From: Streptococcus suis YS161
Lineage (GTDB): Bacteria > Bacillota > Bacilli > Lactobacillales > Streptococcaceae
Reading direction: 5' to 3'
DNA: 64,000 bases
Assembly (NCBI RefSeq): GCF_002760245.1
Contig: NZ_ASCA01000059.1
Location: 1 to 64,000, forward strand
The notes under the pieces were generated by a model that saw only the letters and a program-made list of their open reading frames with translations, had not been told where the DNA came from and made no database searches. This document shows, one piece after another, positions 42,222-51,622 of this stretch. Numbering within the stretch: the stretch's first letter is position 1; every line of letters starts with the position of its first letter. The translations under genes and the position numbers were made by a program.

Positions 42222-44282
42222 ATGAAAAAGAAAAAAATCTTGTTGCCTGTAATGTCCACACTCTTGTTGGCTCCATTTGTTTTAGCTCAACAAGTACAAG
42301 CTGCTGAGACAACGACTGCAGCTACGACAACCAATCAGCCAGCAACGTCAGTTGAAAATGTAGCAACGGAGGAAACTGTTGTTCCTGCTGCGGAAGAAAC
42401 AGTAGAGGCAGTTATTATCCACACAAACGACGTTCACGGTCGCATTCTTGAAGAAAAGAATGTCATCGGTGACGCTAAGGCTGCGGCAGTCATTGAAGAA
42501 GAACGTGCCAAAGTAGAAAATACAATTGTAGTAGATGCTGGTGATGCCTTCCAAGGACTTCCAATTTCCAACTCTACAAAAGGTGAAGACCGCGCCAATA
42601 TCATGAACCAAGTCGGCTATGATGCAATGGCTGTTGGTAACCATGAATTTGACTTTGGGATGGATCAAGCAATCAAGTACAAGGAAACTTTGAACTTCCC
42701 GCTATTGAGTGCTAACACTTACGTTAATGGCGCTCGTGTTTTTGAAGCTTCAACTATCGTCGATAAAACTCCAACTGTTGTAGGTGATGAATTTGTAGTT
42801 ATCGGTGTAACAACACCTGAAACTGCTACAAAAACCCATCCGAAAAATGTTGAGGGAGTAACGTTTACCGACCCAGTCACAGAAGTCAATAAAGTGATTG
42901 ACGAAGTGGAAGCGCGTGCTCTAGCAGATAATCGTGTTTACAAGAACTATATCATTCTAGCTCACCTAGGTGTCGATTCTACAACACCTGTTGAATGGAG
43001 AGGCTCAACTCTTGCTGAAGCACTTTCTAAAAATAGTAAATTAGCTGGTAAACGTGTTATTGTTATTGATGGTCATTCCCACACGGTAGAAGCGACTACC
43101 TATGGAGATAACGTTACTTATAATCAAACAGGCTCTTACTTGAACAATATTGGTAAAGTAACCTTGAAATCCGATAAATTATTGGGTGAAGCTAGTTTGA
43201 TTTCTGCTGAGGATACTAAGAACGTGACGCCAAATGCTAAAATCGCAGCCTTGGTTGATGAAATTAAAGCAAAATATGAAGCTGAAAATGCTCAAGTAGT
43301 TATTGAAAATAACCCAGTGGAATTAAACGGAGACCGCTCAAACGTGCGTGTTCGTGAAACCAACTTGGGGAATGCAGTGACGGATGCGATTTATGCCTAT
43401 GGTCAAACAGGATTTTCAAACAAAACTAGCCTTGCTGTGACTAACGGTGGTGGTCTACGTGCAACAATTGCTAAAGATCAGCCTGTTACAAAAGGTGATA
43501 TTATTGCAGTCTTGCCATTTGGTAACATTGTTTCTCAAATCACTGTGACTGGTCAGCAAATTTATGATATGTTTACCAAATCTTTATCATCTACATTGCA
43601 AGTGAATCCAGAAACTGGCGAGATGCTTTTAGATGAAAATGGTATGCCGCTCTTTGAAGCTAGTGGTGGATTCCTACACATTTCAGGAGCAAATGTATTC
43701 TACGATCCAACTCTTCCTGTAGAAGAACGTGTTCTTCTTATCGGTATTCTTAATCCAGAGACTGGCGAATATGACGCCTTGGATCTTGAAAAAACGTACT
43801 ATTTAGCAACAAATGACTTCCTTGCTGCTGGTGGTGATGGCTACACAATGCTTGGCGGAGCACGTGAAGAAGGTCCTTCAATGGACAGCGTCTTTGCTGA
43901 ATACCTAAAGACAGCTGACTTATCAGCTTATGAGGTTGTCAACCCATATTCACGTATCATTCCTGTAAATTCAAGCATTGATACGGATGAAGATGGCTCC
44001 CCAGACTTTATCGAAATTTTATTGGATACTGATCCAGAAAATCCAGCCTCAAATCCAGATTCACCATCTAATCAAGTACAAAATACTTCAGCAACGGACA
44101 AGAAGACCCCAGTTGATTCTCCGAAAGTAGGAGATAAAAAACCAGAAGTAGCAAGTCCAGTAAAAACTACAAAAGCAGGAGTCTTGCCAAATACTGGTGA
44201 CCAGATGAATCTGACGCTCAGCCTGTTTGGTTTAGGTCTTGCAGGACTGGCCATGGCAGTAGGTCGTAGAAAAGAAAATTAA
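42222..44282 (+). CDS. s5nA: Cell-wall-anchored 5'-nucleotidase (LPXTG)
   Basis: 686 residues from ATG 42222 (RBS GAAAGG; an upstream in-frame ATG at 42201 lacks one). Signal peptide (KKKKILLPVMSTLLLAPFVLA), a metallophosphatase domain (IHTNDVHGRILE, GNHEFDFG, DGHSHTVE, two-metal site), a 5'-nucleotidase C-terminal domain, then a type-3-like calcium stretch DTDEDGSPDFIEILLDTDPENP. The sortase signal LPNTGD precedes a hydrophobic span and RRKEN tail. This matches the S. suis surface nucleotidase that makes adenosine and deoxyadenosine and helps immune evasion. Gene name is by resemblance. Confidence 0.85.
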   Translation: MKKKKILLPVMSTLLLAPFVLAQQVQAAETTTAATTTNQPATSVENVATEETVVPAAEETVEAVIIHTNDVHGRILEEKNVIGDAKAAAVIEEERAKVENTIVVDAGDAFQGLPISNSTKGEDRANIMNQVGYDAMAVGNHEFDFGMDQAIKYKETLNFPLLSANTYVNGARVFEASTIVDKTPTVVGDEFVVIGVTTPETATKTHPKNVEGVTFTDPVTEVNKVIDEVEARALADNRVYKNYIILAHLGVDSTTPVEWRGSTLAEALSKNSKLAGKRVIVIDGHSHTVEATTYGDNVTYNQTGSYLNNIGKVTLKSDKLLGEASLISAEDTKNVTPNAKIAALVDEIKAKYEAENAQVVIENNPVELNGDRSNVRVRETNLGNAVTDAIYAYGQTGFSNKTSLAVTNGGGLRATIAKDQPVTKGDIIAVLPFGNIVSQITVTGQQIYDMFTKSLSSTLQVNPETGEMLLDENGMPLFEASGGFLHISGANVFYDPTLPVEERVLLIGILNPETGEYDALDLEKTYYLATNDFLAAGGDGYTMLGGAREEGPSMDSVFAEYLKTADLSAYEVVNPYSRIIPVNSSIDTDEDGSPDFIEILLDTDPENPASNPDSPSNQVQNTSATDKKTPVDSPKVGDKKPEVASPVKTTKAGVLPNTGDQMNLTLSLFGLGLAGLAMAVGRRKEN

Positions 44283-44293
44283 TCAATCATCTG

Positions 44294-44320
44294 AAAACAG
44301 GGTCTTCGGACTCTGTTTTT
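44294..44320 (+). terminator. Terminator of the 5'-nucleotidase gene
   Basis: AAACAGGGTC/GACTCTGTTT arms with a TTCG loop (one G-T pair) and a T run. Confidence 0.7.
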
Positions 44321-44418
44321 GACTGGAGGAAGTTTGAAAAAGATAACTGTTAATTGACTTATTGTTTATCCCAATTTTTGGCACACTGAAAAGAGGTCTT
44401 GAAACCTGATTTTTAAAA

Positions 44419-45648
44419 TTAAGCTACATTGAAACCATGTTGTTGTGCAAAACGAATGGCATCTTTTATAGACATTGTCTTATTTGGATTTCTGACTTCC
44501 GTTATGCCTTGTAAGGTAGGATTGTAATTTTCTTTTTTTAGAAGGACTTGGTAAATAGCTACTAAAAGTTTGCGATAGATAGCGATAATCGCCTTTCCAT
44601 GCCCACGCCGCTTCTTGAGTTTAAGGTATTTATTTCGCAACTCAGGATGCTTCTCTGATTTGACAACGGCGTTAGCAGTTTGGACAAGAAATGGTTTGAG
44701 ATATCTCCCACCTTTGGAAATACGAGTGGAGTATTTCTTTCCAGCACTTTCATTGTTTACAGGAACTAAACCAGCCCAAGAACAGAGCATTCCAGCAGAT
44801 TCAAAAACAGTCATATCTGCTCCAATTTCAGAAATGATTCGAAGAGCAGAGAGTTCTTTCTTAAAACCAGGAACGGTTTGAATGAACTTCACCTGTTCTT
44901 GGTATTCTTTTCCTAGTTCGTGAATCATCTGTTCTAAGTCCTCTTTACAAATAGCTAGGGCATCGTAATAGGCTTTGATAATCCTGATTTTTTCAGCTTG
45001 TTCGGGTGTCAAATCTCCCTCAATTGAGGCTTCTAAGTCTTGAAGTTTATCCTTCATTCTCTTGTGAACTAGCTGCTCTATATTAGGTTTGTCTTCCGAA
45101 TTGTCAAGGATGCTCTTGATAATGGCTTGAGCACTTTTTCCGAAAACATCGGAAACGACACTTGCAATCTGGATGTTAGACCACGTGAGACAATTTTGAT
45201 ACCGATTTTTCTCGCTAACCTGAAGTTGCGTGAGCTTCGTGTGGTAGCGAAAGAGGTCCCGAAGTTGCCTGATTTTGAGCGGAGGTATGAAGCTAGAAGC
45301 GACTAAATCATGTTTGAAGAGGTCGGCAATCCATTGTGCGTCCTTCTTGTCAGTCTTCTTCCCACGAATCGCTTTTACATACTTGGGGTGAGCCAAGCAG
45401 ATGTTACAGGCGTTTTCTAAGATATTGAAGACAGGAATCCAGTATTTACCAGTAGATTCCATACAGACATCAAAGCAGGAATAGTATTCCAGCCAGTCTC
45501 GTAGCTGAGTTAGTCCATTTGTAAAGGTTGAGAAACGCTTACGATGGTAGCTCGTGATGCCCTGTTTGTCGGTGATGGCAACAACCGCTACGATGAAGGT
45601 TTTATGCACATCAATGCCACAACAATTGGGGTAAATGATTTTTAACAT
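44419..45648 (-). CDS. IS110-family transposase (DEDD recombinase)
   Basis: 409-residue transposase. N-terminal DEDD domain: CGIDVHKTFIVAVV (first Asp) and MESTGKYWIPVF (Glu). The C-terminal Transposase_20 domain: LRIISEIGADMTVFESAGMLCSWAGL and KYSTRISKGGRYLKPFLVQTANAVVKS (catalytic Ser region). The gene is intact. It lies in the minus orientation between the nucleotidase and maf genes. A long 5' non-coding part (45,649 to about 45,900) fits the IS110 group, where the end upstream of the gene carries an RNA. Confidence 0.92.
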   Translation of the reverse strand: MLKIIYPNCCGIDVHKTFIVAVVAITDKQGITSYHRKRFSTFTNGLTQLRDWLEYYSCFDVCMESTGKYWIPVFNILENACNICLAHPKYVKAIRGKKTDKKDAQWIADLFKHDLVASSFIPPLKIRQLRDLFRYHTKLTQLQVSEKNRYQNCLTWSNIQIASVVSDVFGKSAQAIIKSILDNSEDKPNIEQLVHKRMKDKLQDLEASIEGDLTPEQAEKIRIIKAYYDALAICKEDLEQMIHELGKEYQEQVKFIQTVPGFKKELSALRIISEIGADMTVFESAGMLCSWAGLVPVNNESAGKKYSTRISKGGRYLKPFLVQTANAVVKSEKHPELRNKYLKLKKRRGHGKAIIAIYRKLLVAIYQVLLKKENYNPTLQGITEVRNPNKTMSIKDAIRFAQQHGFNVA

Positions 45649-45890
45649 GAGGGGTCTCCCTTCGCCAAATTTGAGAAGAGCCTATCCCTTGACTGCCCAT
45701 CCCTTTCACAAACGAGTTGCTTATCCAATTATAAGTTTACGTGCTTACTATCACAATTTAGTTGTGTTTGATGGGATGAGCCACACCTATAAACATACGA
45801 GGTAGTAGCTGAACTACTCACTTACTCTCCTCCACGTGATTTGTAGTAGTGATAGGTCTTCTCACTTTAATTATAGTCCAAAATAAAGAG
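45649..45890 (-). ncRNA. Possible IS110 bridge RNA region
   Basis: The stretch upstream of the transposase gene on its own strand is about 240 bases, has no coding frame, and is part of the mobile element. IS110-group elements place a bridge RNA in this left end, with loops that match both target and donor DNA. I could not derive the exact ends or loops from the sequence by eye. Called from family knowledge and position only. Confidence 0.4.
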
Positions 45891-45950
45891 TACAGCACTT
45901 TTTCATTCAGTGTTGTGCCTTGAGTGAAACGAAAGGAATGAATTATAAAC

Positions 45951-46598
45951 ATGCAAACTGTATTTCAATATCAAAAAGAGGGGGATCGTGAGCAGATTAG
46001 TTCTTACGTTCTGCTTAGCAACTCCCCGCGTCGTAAACAATTATTGGAATTTTTACAACCACAAATCGCATCAGTTGAAGTGGATGAGCGTGGTATCGAA
46101 GAACATTTTATGAAACAATTCGCTACAGATGATTTTCTCACTCGAGCTGCAAAAACCTGTTGTGAAATTTCCAAAGCCAAATCGGACATAGATTTGGTAA
46201 CTGGTCATCTCTACATTTCTGCGGATACAATCGTCGTGTCAGATGGGCAAATTTTTAACAAGCCTCAAGATTTGGCAGAAGCTGAAACCATGTTACGTTC
46301 CTATTTTGGAAAGAGTCATCACGTTGTAACATCTGTCTGCCTACGGACAAGACACTCACTGGATGTTTTTTATACGGTTGCACAGATTGATTTTGTCGAC
46401 TATTATCCAGCCCTTGAAGAGGTTATTCAATCATATATCCGTGAAAAGCAGCCACTCGACAAGGCAGGTGCATACGGTATTCAGGAGCTGGATCCACGCT
46501 TTGTGGCAGGTATTTCTGGGGATATTCACACCATTATTGGTTTACCTGTAGCCGAAGTTTCCCGCAGGATTTTTTCTGAAGAAGGTTTTGAAAAATAG
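45951..46598 (+). CDS. maf: Maf family nucleotide pyrophosphatase
   Basis: 215-residue Maf/Ham1-fold protein that hydrolyses modified dTTP/UTP-type nucleotides. LLSNSPRRKQLLEFL (residues about 22-36) is the SPRR motif, ISADTIVVSDG the active-site Asp block, and KAGAYGIQELDP the conserved C-terminal loop. Its promoter would lie in the IS110-adjacent stretch near 45,860-45,890 (AATTATAGT). Confidence 0.88.
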   Translation: MQTVFQYQKEGDREQISSYVLLSNSPRRKQLLEFLQPQIASVEVDERGIEEHFMKQFATDDFLTRAAKTCCEISKAKSDIDLVTGHLYISADTIVVSDGQIFNKPQDLAEAETMLRSYFGKSHHVVTSVCLRTRHSLDVFYTVAQIDFVDYYPALEEVIQSYIREKQPLDKAGAYGIQELDPRFVAGISGDIHTIIGLPVAEVSRRIFSEEGFEK

Positions 46599-46649
46599 CA
46601 GAGCTCAATAGCTAGTTTGTGGTATAATAGTGGTCGAAAAGGAGAGTTT

Positions 46650-47138
46650 ATGACCGTCGACATTGAAAGATACAAGCAATTGGCCCAGCAGAAGCAAGGA
46701 GAACATCGAAAATTTCTAGCAAATTTGAAGAAAAAAGCACCTAAAAATTTGGATAGAATTGTTCAAGATATTCATGCCGAAGTATTTTCTGAAATCGACT
46801 GTACAGAGTGTGCCAACTGTTGTAAAACGTTGGGACCACTCTTTACAGAAGCAGATATTACCCGAATTGCCAAGTATTTGCGCATGAAACTTCCAGTTTT
46901 TGAGGATATGTATTTGCGTGTGGATGAGGACGGAGATAAGGTATTTCAATCCATGCCCTGTCCCTTTCTTGGAGGCGATAATCTATGTAGTATCTATGAT
47001 GCTCGTCCCAAAGCCTGTCGAGAATTTCCGCATACTGACCGCAAGAAGATTTATCAAATCAACAATTTAACAATAAAAAATACTCTGATTTGTCCCGCAG
47101 CCTATCTCTTTGTCGAAAAGTTACGGGAGAGAATTTAA
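46650..47138 (+). CDS. YkgJ-family cysteine-cluster protein
   Basis: 162 residues from ATG 46650 (GGAGAG upstream). Eight conserved Cys form the cluster: CTECANCCKTLGPLFTEADI (about residues 50-69) and CPFLGGDNLCSIYDARPKACREF (about 110-132). These proteins bind zinc or an iron-sulfur cluster; function is unknown. A TATAAT (46622-46627) is placed well to be its -10. Confidence 0.8.
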   Translation: MTVDIERYKQLAQQKQGEHRKFLANLKKKAPKNLDRIVQDIHAEVFSEIDCTECANCCKTLGPLFTEADITRIAKYLRMKLPVFEDMYLRVDEDGDKVFQSMPCPFLGGDNLCSIYDARPKACREFPHTDRKKIYQINNLTIKNTLICPAAYLFVEKLRERI

Positions 47139-47189
47139 GAGGAACAAGTAAGACAAAATATTGATTTTCTGCTATAATAATAAAAAAAC

Positions 47190-47212
47190 AAGCCGTTTTT
47201 ACGGCTTTTTTC
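47190..47212 (+). terminator. Rho-independent terminator
   Basis: AAGCCG/CGGCTT arms with a 5-base loop and T6. It separates the YkgJ-like gene from rbgA. Confidence 0.7.
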
Positions 47213-47237
47213 AATGAATCATATTTAGGAGGACCCC

Positions 47238-48089
47238 ATGGCAATTATTCAATGGTTTCCGGGCCACATGTCAAAAGCTCGCAGGCAGGTGCAGGATAAC
47301 ATCAAGCACGTTGATTTCGTGACCATTTTGGTCGATGCTCGCCTGCCCCTATCTAGCCAAAACCCCATGCTGACCAAGATTGTCGGCGACAAGCCCAAGC
47401 TCATGATTCTCAACAAGGTCGACTTAGCAGACCCAGTTCGTACAAAAGAATGGCAGAGCTACTTTGAAAGTCAAGGCATCCGTACCCTTGCTATCAACTC
47501 AAAAGAGCAAGCGACGGTGAAAAAGGTGACCGACGCAGCCAAGAGTCTGATGAAAGACAAGATTGAACGTCTCCGCGAAAGAGGGATTCAAAAGGAGACC
47601 TTGCGGACCATGATTATCGGTATTCCAAACGCTGGAAAATCCACTCTCATGAATCGTCTGGCTGGAAAGAAAATTGCCGTTGTTGGCAACAAACCAGGTG
47701 TGACGAAAGGCCAACAGTGGCTCAAATCCAATAAAGACCTTGAAATCCTTGATACACCTGGGATACTCTGGCCTAAATTTGAGGACCAGGAAGTTGGACT
47801 TAAGTTGGCTCTGACAGGGGCTATCAAGGACCAACTCTTGCCCATGGACGAAGTCACCATTTTTGGTTTGGACTACTTCAAAGCCAACTACCCAGAACGT
47901 CTACAAGAGCGGTTCAAGGGCATGGATTTGGAGCAGGAAACACCTGAACTTATAATGGACTGGACCAAGAAATTGGGCTTCCGTGATGATTATGACCGTT
48001 TCTACAATCTCTTTGTCAAGGACATTCGGGACGGTCGCTTGGGTACTTATACATTAGACAGGGTGAGTGACTTAGATGGCAACGATTAA
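47238..48089 (+). CDS. ylqF: Ribosome biogenesis GTPase RbgA/YlqF
   Basis: 283-residue circularly permuted GTPase needed for 50S assembly. [12 protein letters not shown] near the N-terminus is family-specific. The permuted order is visible: G4 [10 protein letters not shown], then G1 [12 protein letters not shown] (about residues 126-137), then G3 LDTPGILWP (about 172-180). ATG 47238 has AGGAGG. It overlaps rnhB by 14 bases. Confidence 0.95.
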   Translation: MAIIQWFPGHMSKARRQVQDNIKHVDFVTILVDARLPLSSQNPMLTKIVGDKPKLMILNKVDLADPVRTKEWQSYFESQGIRTLAINSKEQATVKKVTDAAKSLMKDKIERLRERGIQKETLRTMIIGIPNAGKSTLMNRLAGKKIAVVGNKPGVTKGQQWLKSNKDLEILDTPGILWPKFEDQEVGLKLALTGAIKDQLLPMDEVTIFGLDYFKANYPERLQERFKGMDLEQETPELIMDWTKKLGFRDDYDRFYNLFVKDIRDGRLGTYTLDRVSDLDGND

Positions 48090-48849
48090 GGAAGTAACTG
48101 CTCTGCTGGCTCAGGTGGACAGTCTAGACAGCCCTGTCTGGGTGGAACTATCTCAGGATGAGCGAGCAGGGGTCCAGACTGCTATCAAGAAACGCCGTAA
48201 GGAGCTGGAAAAAGAAGCAGCAGAAGATGCTCGCTTAGAAGCTATGCTATCTTACGAAAAAGCTCTTTATGAAAATGGGGTGGAGTTCATCGCTGGTATC
48301 GACGAAGTCGGCCGAGGGCCTCTAGCAGGTCCTGTGGTGGCAGCGGCGGTCATCTTGCCCAAAGGGTGCAAAATCCGCTACCTCAACGACTCTAAGAAAA
48401 TCCCTAAGTCCAAGCATGAAGCCATCTACCAAGAAGTCATGGAGCGAGCGGTGGCAGTCGGTGTGGGAATAAAAGATGCAGCTGTCATCGACCAGGTCAA
48501 TATCTACGAGGCGACCAAGTTAGCCATGTTGGAGGCTTTGGAGAAATTAAGCCAGAAACCTGACCACCTGCTCATCGATGCTATGAAGTTGGACACGCCC
48601 ATACCGCAAACTTCCATCATCAAGGGAGATGCCAATAGCCTATCTATCGCAGCTGCCTCTATCGTTGCCAAGGTGACGCGGGATAAGATGATGGCGGACT
48701 ATGACAAGGAGTTTTCTGGCTATGGTTTTGCCAAGAATGCAGGTTACGGAACAGCAGAACACTTAGAAGGCTTGAATAAGCTGGGCATTACGCCCATTCA
48801 CCGAAAGACCTTTGAGCCGATTAAATCTATGCTAGCAGGAGGAAACTAG
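48076..48849 (+). CDS. rnhB: Ribonuclease HII
   Basis: 257-residue RNase H2-type enzyme removing RNA from RNA-DNA hybrids. [17 protein letters not shown] (first catalytic Asp-Glu, residues about 70-86), LIDAMKLD (Asp, about 166-173) and [16 protein letters not shown] (about 188-203) are the family motifs. An N-terminal 65-residue helical extension is usual in streptococcal RnhB. It is co-transcribed with ylqF. Confidence 0.95.
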   Translation: MATIKEVTALLAQVDSLDSPVWVELSQDERAGVQTAIKKRRKELEKEAAEDARLEAMLSYEKALYENGVEFIAGIDEVGRGPLAGPVVAAAVILPKGCKIRYLNDSKKIPKSKHEAIYQEVMERAVAVGVGIKDAAVIDQVNIYEATKLAMLEALEKLSQKPDHLLIDAMKLDTPIPQTSIIKGDANSLSIAAASIVAKVTRDKMMADYDKEFSGYGFAKNAGYGTAEHLEGLNKLGITPIHRKTFEPIKSMLAGGN

Positions 48850-48851
48850 TC

Positions 48852-49859
48852 TTGACAGTCTTTTTCTGGTTATTTTTAGCGGCTATCGGTCTATTTGCTC
48901 TCGTCTATTTCTGGGAGCGGCGGTCGATTTTTATCTCCCTATTTGTCTTGAACATCCTGGTCTGGGCTTTGGCTTGGATTGTTTCAACAGGTATTTTAGA
49001 AACGAATGAAATCTTGCGGTTATTGGCAATCGCTCTGGCAATGGTATTGGCACTAGCCTTCTTAAGTGGTCCATTTGTCTTGCTTTTCACACTTTATCTA
49101 AATGGTTTTCGGATTTTGAAGCGAGAAGGTGTGCGCTTCCATAACTTTTTATCTTTAGGATTGGCTATCGGCTTAACTTTTTATCTCTTTATCGCACCGT
49201 CTGTAGCAAGCACCCTTTCTGGTATCAGTTTTTTCAATATGGTGTTTGTCTATGTTGGATTTTTAGTGTCCTATGCCATTATCATCAGCATGCTTTATAC
49301 GACATCTAGCTTTGTCAACTTGGTTAATCTTTTCCCTGGAAAGCTTGATTATGTAGTGGTCTTGGGAGCAGGTCTGATTGGTGACAAGGTGACGCCACTT
49401 TTGGCTTCGCGGATTGACAAAGGCATAGCGATTTACCAGAAACAGCCTGGCAGTAAGCTCATCATGTCAGGCGGACAAGGTCCTGATGAACTCATAGCTG
49501 AAGGTCAAGCTATGGCAAATTATGCCTTGGAGAAAGGAGTGCCTGCTGAAGACATTCTCATCGAAAATCAATCGACCAACACAGAAGAAAACTTGAAATT
49601 TTCCTATGCCCTGATGAAACCTGGCAGTCGATTTGCACTTGTAACCAATTACTATCACGTTTTCAGAGCTCTGCTATTGGCCCGACAATTGAAAATCAAA
49701 TGTATCGGCTATGGCGCCAAAACCAAATTTTACTTTAGCCTTAATGCCTTCATTCGGGAATTTGTAGGCTATGTAGTCATGAGCCGAAAGGTGCATTTGG
49801 TGTTTTTGGGCATCGTGTCAGTTCTTTATCTGCTTGGTATGATCATCAGTTTAATGTAG
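48852..49859 (+). CDS. YdcF-family (DUF218) membrane protein
   Basis: 335 residues from TTG 48852 (GGAGG 8 bases upstream, 2 bases after rnhB). Several N-terminal membrane spans precede a DUF218/YdcF domain: YVVVLGAGLIGDKVTPLLASR, SGGQGPDELIAEGQAMANY and ENQSTNTEENLKFSYAL. Such proteins are linked to envelope synthesis. It ends with a final hydrophobic segment. Confidence 0.8.
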   Translation: MTVFFWLFLAAIGLFALVYFWERRSIFISLFVLNILVWALAWIVSTGILETNEILRLLAIALAMVLALAFLSGPFVLLFTLYLNGFRILKREGVRFHNFLSLGLAIGLTFYLFIAPSVASTLSGISFFNMVFVYVGFLVSYAIIISMLYTTSSFVNLVNLFPGKLDYVVVLGAGLIGDKVTPLLASRIDKGIAIYQKQPGSKLIMSGGQGPDELIAEGQAMANYALEKGVPAEDILIENQSTNTEENLKFSYALMKPGSRFALVTNYYHVFRALLLARQLKIKCIGYGAKTKFYFSLNAFIREFVGYVVMSRKVHLVFLGIVSVLYLLGMIISLM

Positions 49860-49862
49860 TAA

Positions 49863-49893
49863 AAACAGCCTCTAGTTTTCTAGAAGCTGTTTT
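49863..49893. terminator. Two-way terminator between convergent genes
   Basis: AACAGCCTCTAG and CTAGAAGCTGTT form an interrupted hairpin with T-rich ends on both strands. It serves both the YdcF-like gene and the hemolysin III-like gene. Confidence 0.65.
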
Positions 49894-49894
49894 C

Positions 49895-50545
49895 TTATAG
49901 CATAAAGTAGACAATGGCGATGTACTGCAGTGCTGAAGCCAATAGGATAAAGAGATGCCAAATCATGTGGAAGTAGGGCTTTTTCTTGGCGTAGAAGAGG
50001 GCTCCAATAGTATAAGACAAGCCACCAGCCAGCATCAAAATTCCGAAAATAAGTCCAGTTTTTTGAAGAATGGCTGGCAGGATAAAGACCACCAACCAGC
50101 CCATAAAGAGATAGAGGAAGAGGCTGAATTTTTCGTTTATTTTTTTAGCAAAAATTTTATAGAGTATACCGAAAATAGTCAATCCCCACTGCAAACCAAC
50201 AATCAGATAGCCCAGCCAACCACCGACTAAGGATAGGGCAACAGGTGTGTAGCTCCCAGCGATAGCGATGTAAATCATACTATGGTCGATTATGCGCAGA
50301 ATGTACTTATGCATGGAATCATAGGGCATAGAATGATAGATTGAAGAAGAAATAAACATGAGGAATAGACTGATAACAAAGATAGACATGCCGACCACCG
50401 CTGTCATGTTATAGTCTTGAAAAGAATGAATAGCAGTAATAGGGAGTAAAATCAGCATAAGCAAGGCCCCTACTGCATGTGTCACACTATTTGCGACTTC
50501 TTCACCAAATGAAAGTTTTAGACTTAATTTCAAACTAGGATTCAT
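49895..50545 (-). CDS. Hemolysin III / YqfA (PAQR) family membrane protein
   Basis: 216-residue seven-span membrane protein of the PAQR family. Family features: EEVANSVTHAVGALLMLI, a SSSIYH motif and IDHSMIYIAIAGSYTPV, and C-terminal HMIWHLFIL with the metal-binding His. Function in bacteria is unsettled. It overlaps the upstream DUF1836 gene by 11 bases. Confidence 0.85.
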   Translation of the reverse strand: MNPSLKLSLKLSFGEEVANSVTHAVGALLMLILLPITAIHSFQDYNMTAVVGMSIFVISLFLMFISSSIYHSMPYDSMHKYILRIIDHSMIYIAIAGSYTPVALSLVGGWLGYLIVGLQWGLTIFGILYKIFAKKINEKFSLFLYLFMGWLVVFILPAILQKTGLIFGILMLAGGLSYTIGALFYAKKKPYFHMIWHLFILLASALQYIAIVYFML

Positions 50546-51086
50546 GGTGACTCCTTTCTAACTCCATAGTGAGTTGACGGGTTTTGTAGTAGAGTTTGAC
50601 GGATTGACAAGCGTAGCGAATGATGTCAGGCGTTTCTTCATTTTCCTCGTTTCGCATGCAGTCAACAAAATGATTGTATAAGGTTTCTGAATTGCTATAT
50701 TGAAGAAGAAGATGTAAGGTCTGACTGATTTCTTGAATGGAAAAGACATTTTTTAAGATAGTCAAGGCAATCAAGCGGGCAACTTGCTGTTTTTGGTATT
50801 TTTTCTTAACAGGTTTTTCGAGCTGCTTGTGCTTGACATAGTTGTTTATCATGGCAGCCGTTAATACTCTTCGAAAATCAACATTATCAGTTGTCAACTT
50901 GCCTTGATGAACCCCAGTTCTATCATCGGCTTCGTTTCCTAGGCTACTGTTGATTTTCATTGAGTATAAACTCTTCTGTTCAAGGCTTTCCTGAGAATTG
51001 ACTACTTGATTAACATAGAGCAGAACTTGGTCTAAATAGAGGTCCAAGTCTGGCAGTTCATGCCAGTAGGGGATGGTTTGTTTCAT
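50535..51086 (-). CDS. DUF1836 family protein
   Basis: 183-residue helical protein. YWHELPDLDLYLDQVLLYVNQ at the start, the central AAMINNYVKHKQL and the stretch RLIALTILKNVFSI fit the DUF1836 pattern. It may be a DNA-binding regulator. It is upstream of the hemolysin III gene on the same strand, with translational overlap. Confidence 0.7.
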   Translation of the reverse strand: MKQTIPYWHELPDLDLYLDQVLLYVNQVVNSQESLEQKSLYSMKINSSLGNEADDRTGVHQGKLTTDNVDFRRVLTAAMINNYVKHKQLEKPVKKKYQKQQVARLIALTILKNVFSIQEISQTLHLLLQYSNSETLYNHFVDCMRNEENEETPDIIRYACQSVKLYYKTRQLTMELERSHHES

Positions 51087-51104
51087 GATTATCTACTCTC
51101 TTTT

Positions 51105-51130
51105 ATCTAGTAATGATAACTAGATTATAT
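51105..51130 (-). promoter_or_regulatory. Promoter with palindrome at the DUF1836-hemolysin III operon
   Basis: On the minus strand TATAAT (51129-51124) is followed by the inverted repeat ATCTAGT (51105-51111) and ACTAGAT (51119-51125). The palindrome covers the expected transcription start and so could be a repressor site. Confidence 0.5.
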
Positions 51131-51182
51131 AATTTTTAAAAAATAAAGTAAAGAAAAAGGATGCTTCCTTTCCGAAATACCC

Positions 51183-51494
51183 TTATTTCACAATCAATCC
51201 GTCCCAAGCATCCATGCCACCTGCAATATCATTTGCCTTAAATCCCTTAGATGACAGGATTTCTCTGGCCAGCTTGCTACGTTTTCCGCTCTTACAGATG
51301 AGGAGATAGTGTTGGTCGACTGGTCCATCAAATGCGGCAATCCGATCCATGGGACAATTAATAGCACCACCAATATGACCAACTGAATATTCTTCTGGGT
51401 CACGAACATCTAGCAATTGCACCGATTCAGTTTGTATCAACTCAATCAATTCTGCAGCAGTCAAAGTTATAGTTTGTTCATGTTTTTCTTGCAT
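51183..51494 (-). CDS. Rhodanese-like single-domain protein
   Basis: 103-residue rhodanese domain. LLDVRDPEEYSVGHIGGAINCP is the family start; the active Cys lies in LLICKSGKRSKLA (about residue 70). Such proteins move sulfane sulfur or act in stress responses. A start with GAGG lies at 51494. Monocistronic as far as visible. Confidence 0.88.
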   Translation of the reverse strand: MQEKHEQTITLTAAELIELIQTESVQLLDVRDPEEYSVGHIGGAINCPMDRIAAFDGPVDQHYLLICKSGKRSKLAREILSSKGFKANDIAGGMDAWDGLIVK

Positions 51495-51622
51495 GATTCC
51501 CTCTTTCGTTGGTTTAAATTAATAAGAACAATACCAAATCTTAGCTGGACTTGTCAAGAAAGATTGACTTTTAGAATAAGAAATCCTATGATATGTATTA
51601 AGAAGAAAAAAGGAGTAGGGGT

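Noticed and set aside
42348..42668. Antisense ORF inside the nucleotidase gene
   Set aside because: It is a shadow of the real gene in codon pattern and lacks a ribosome-binding site.
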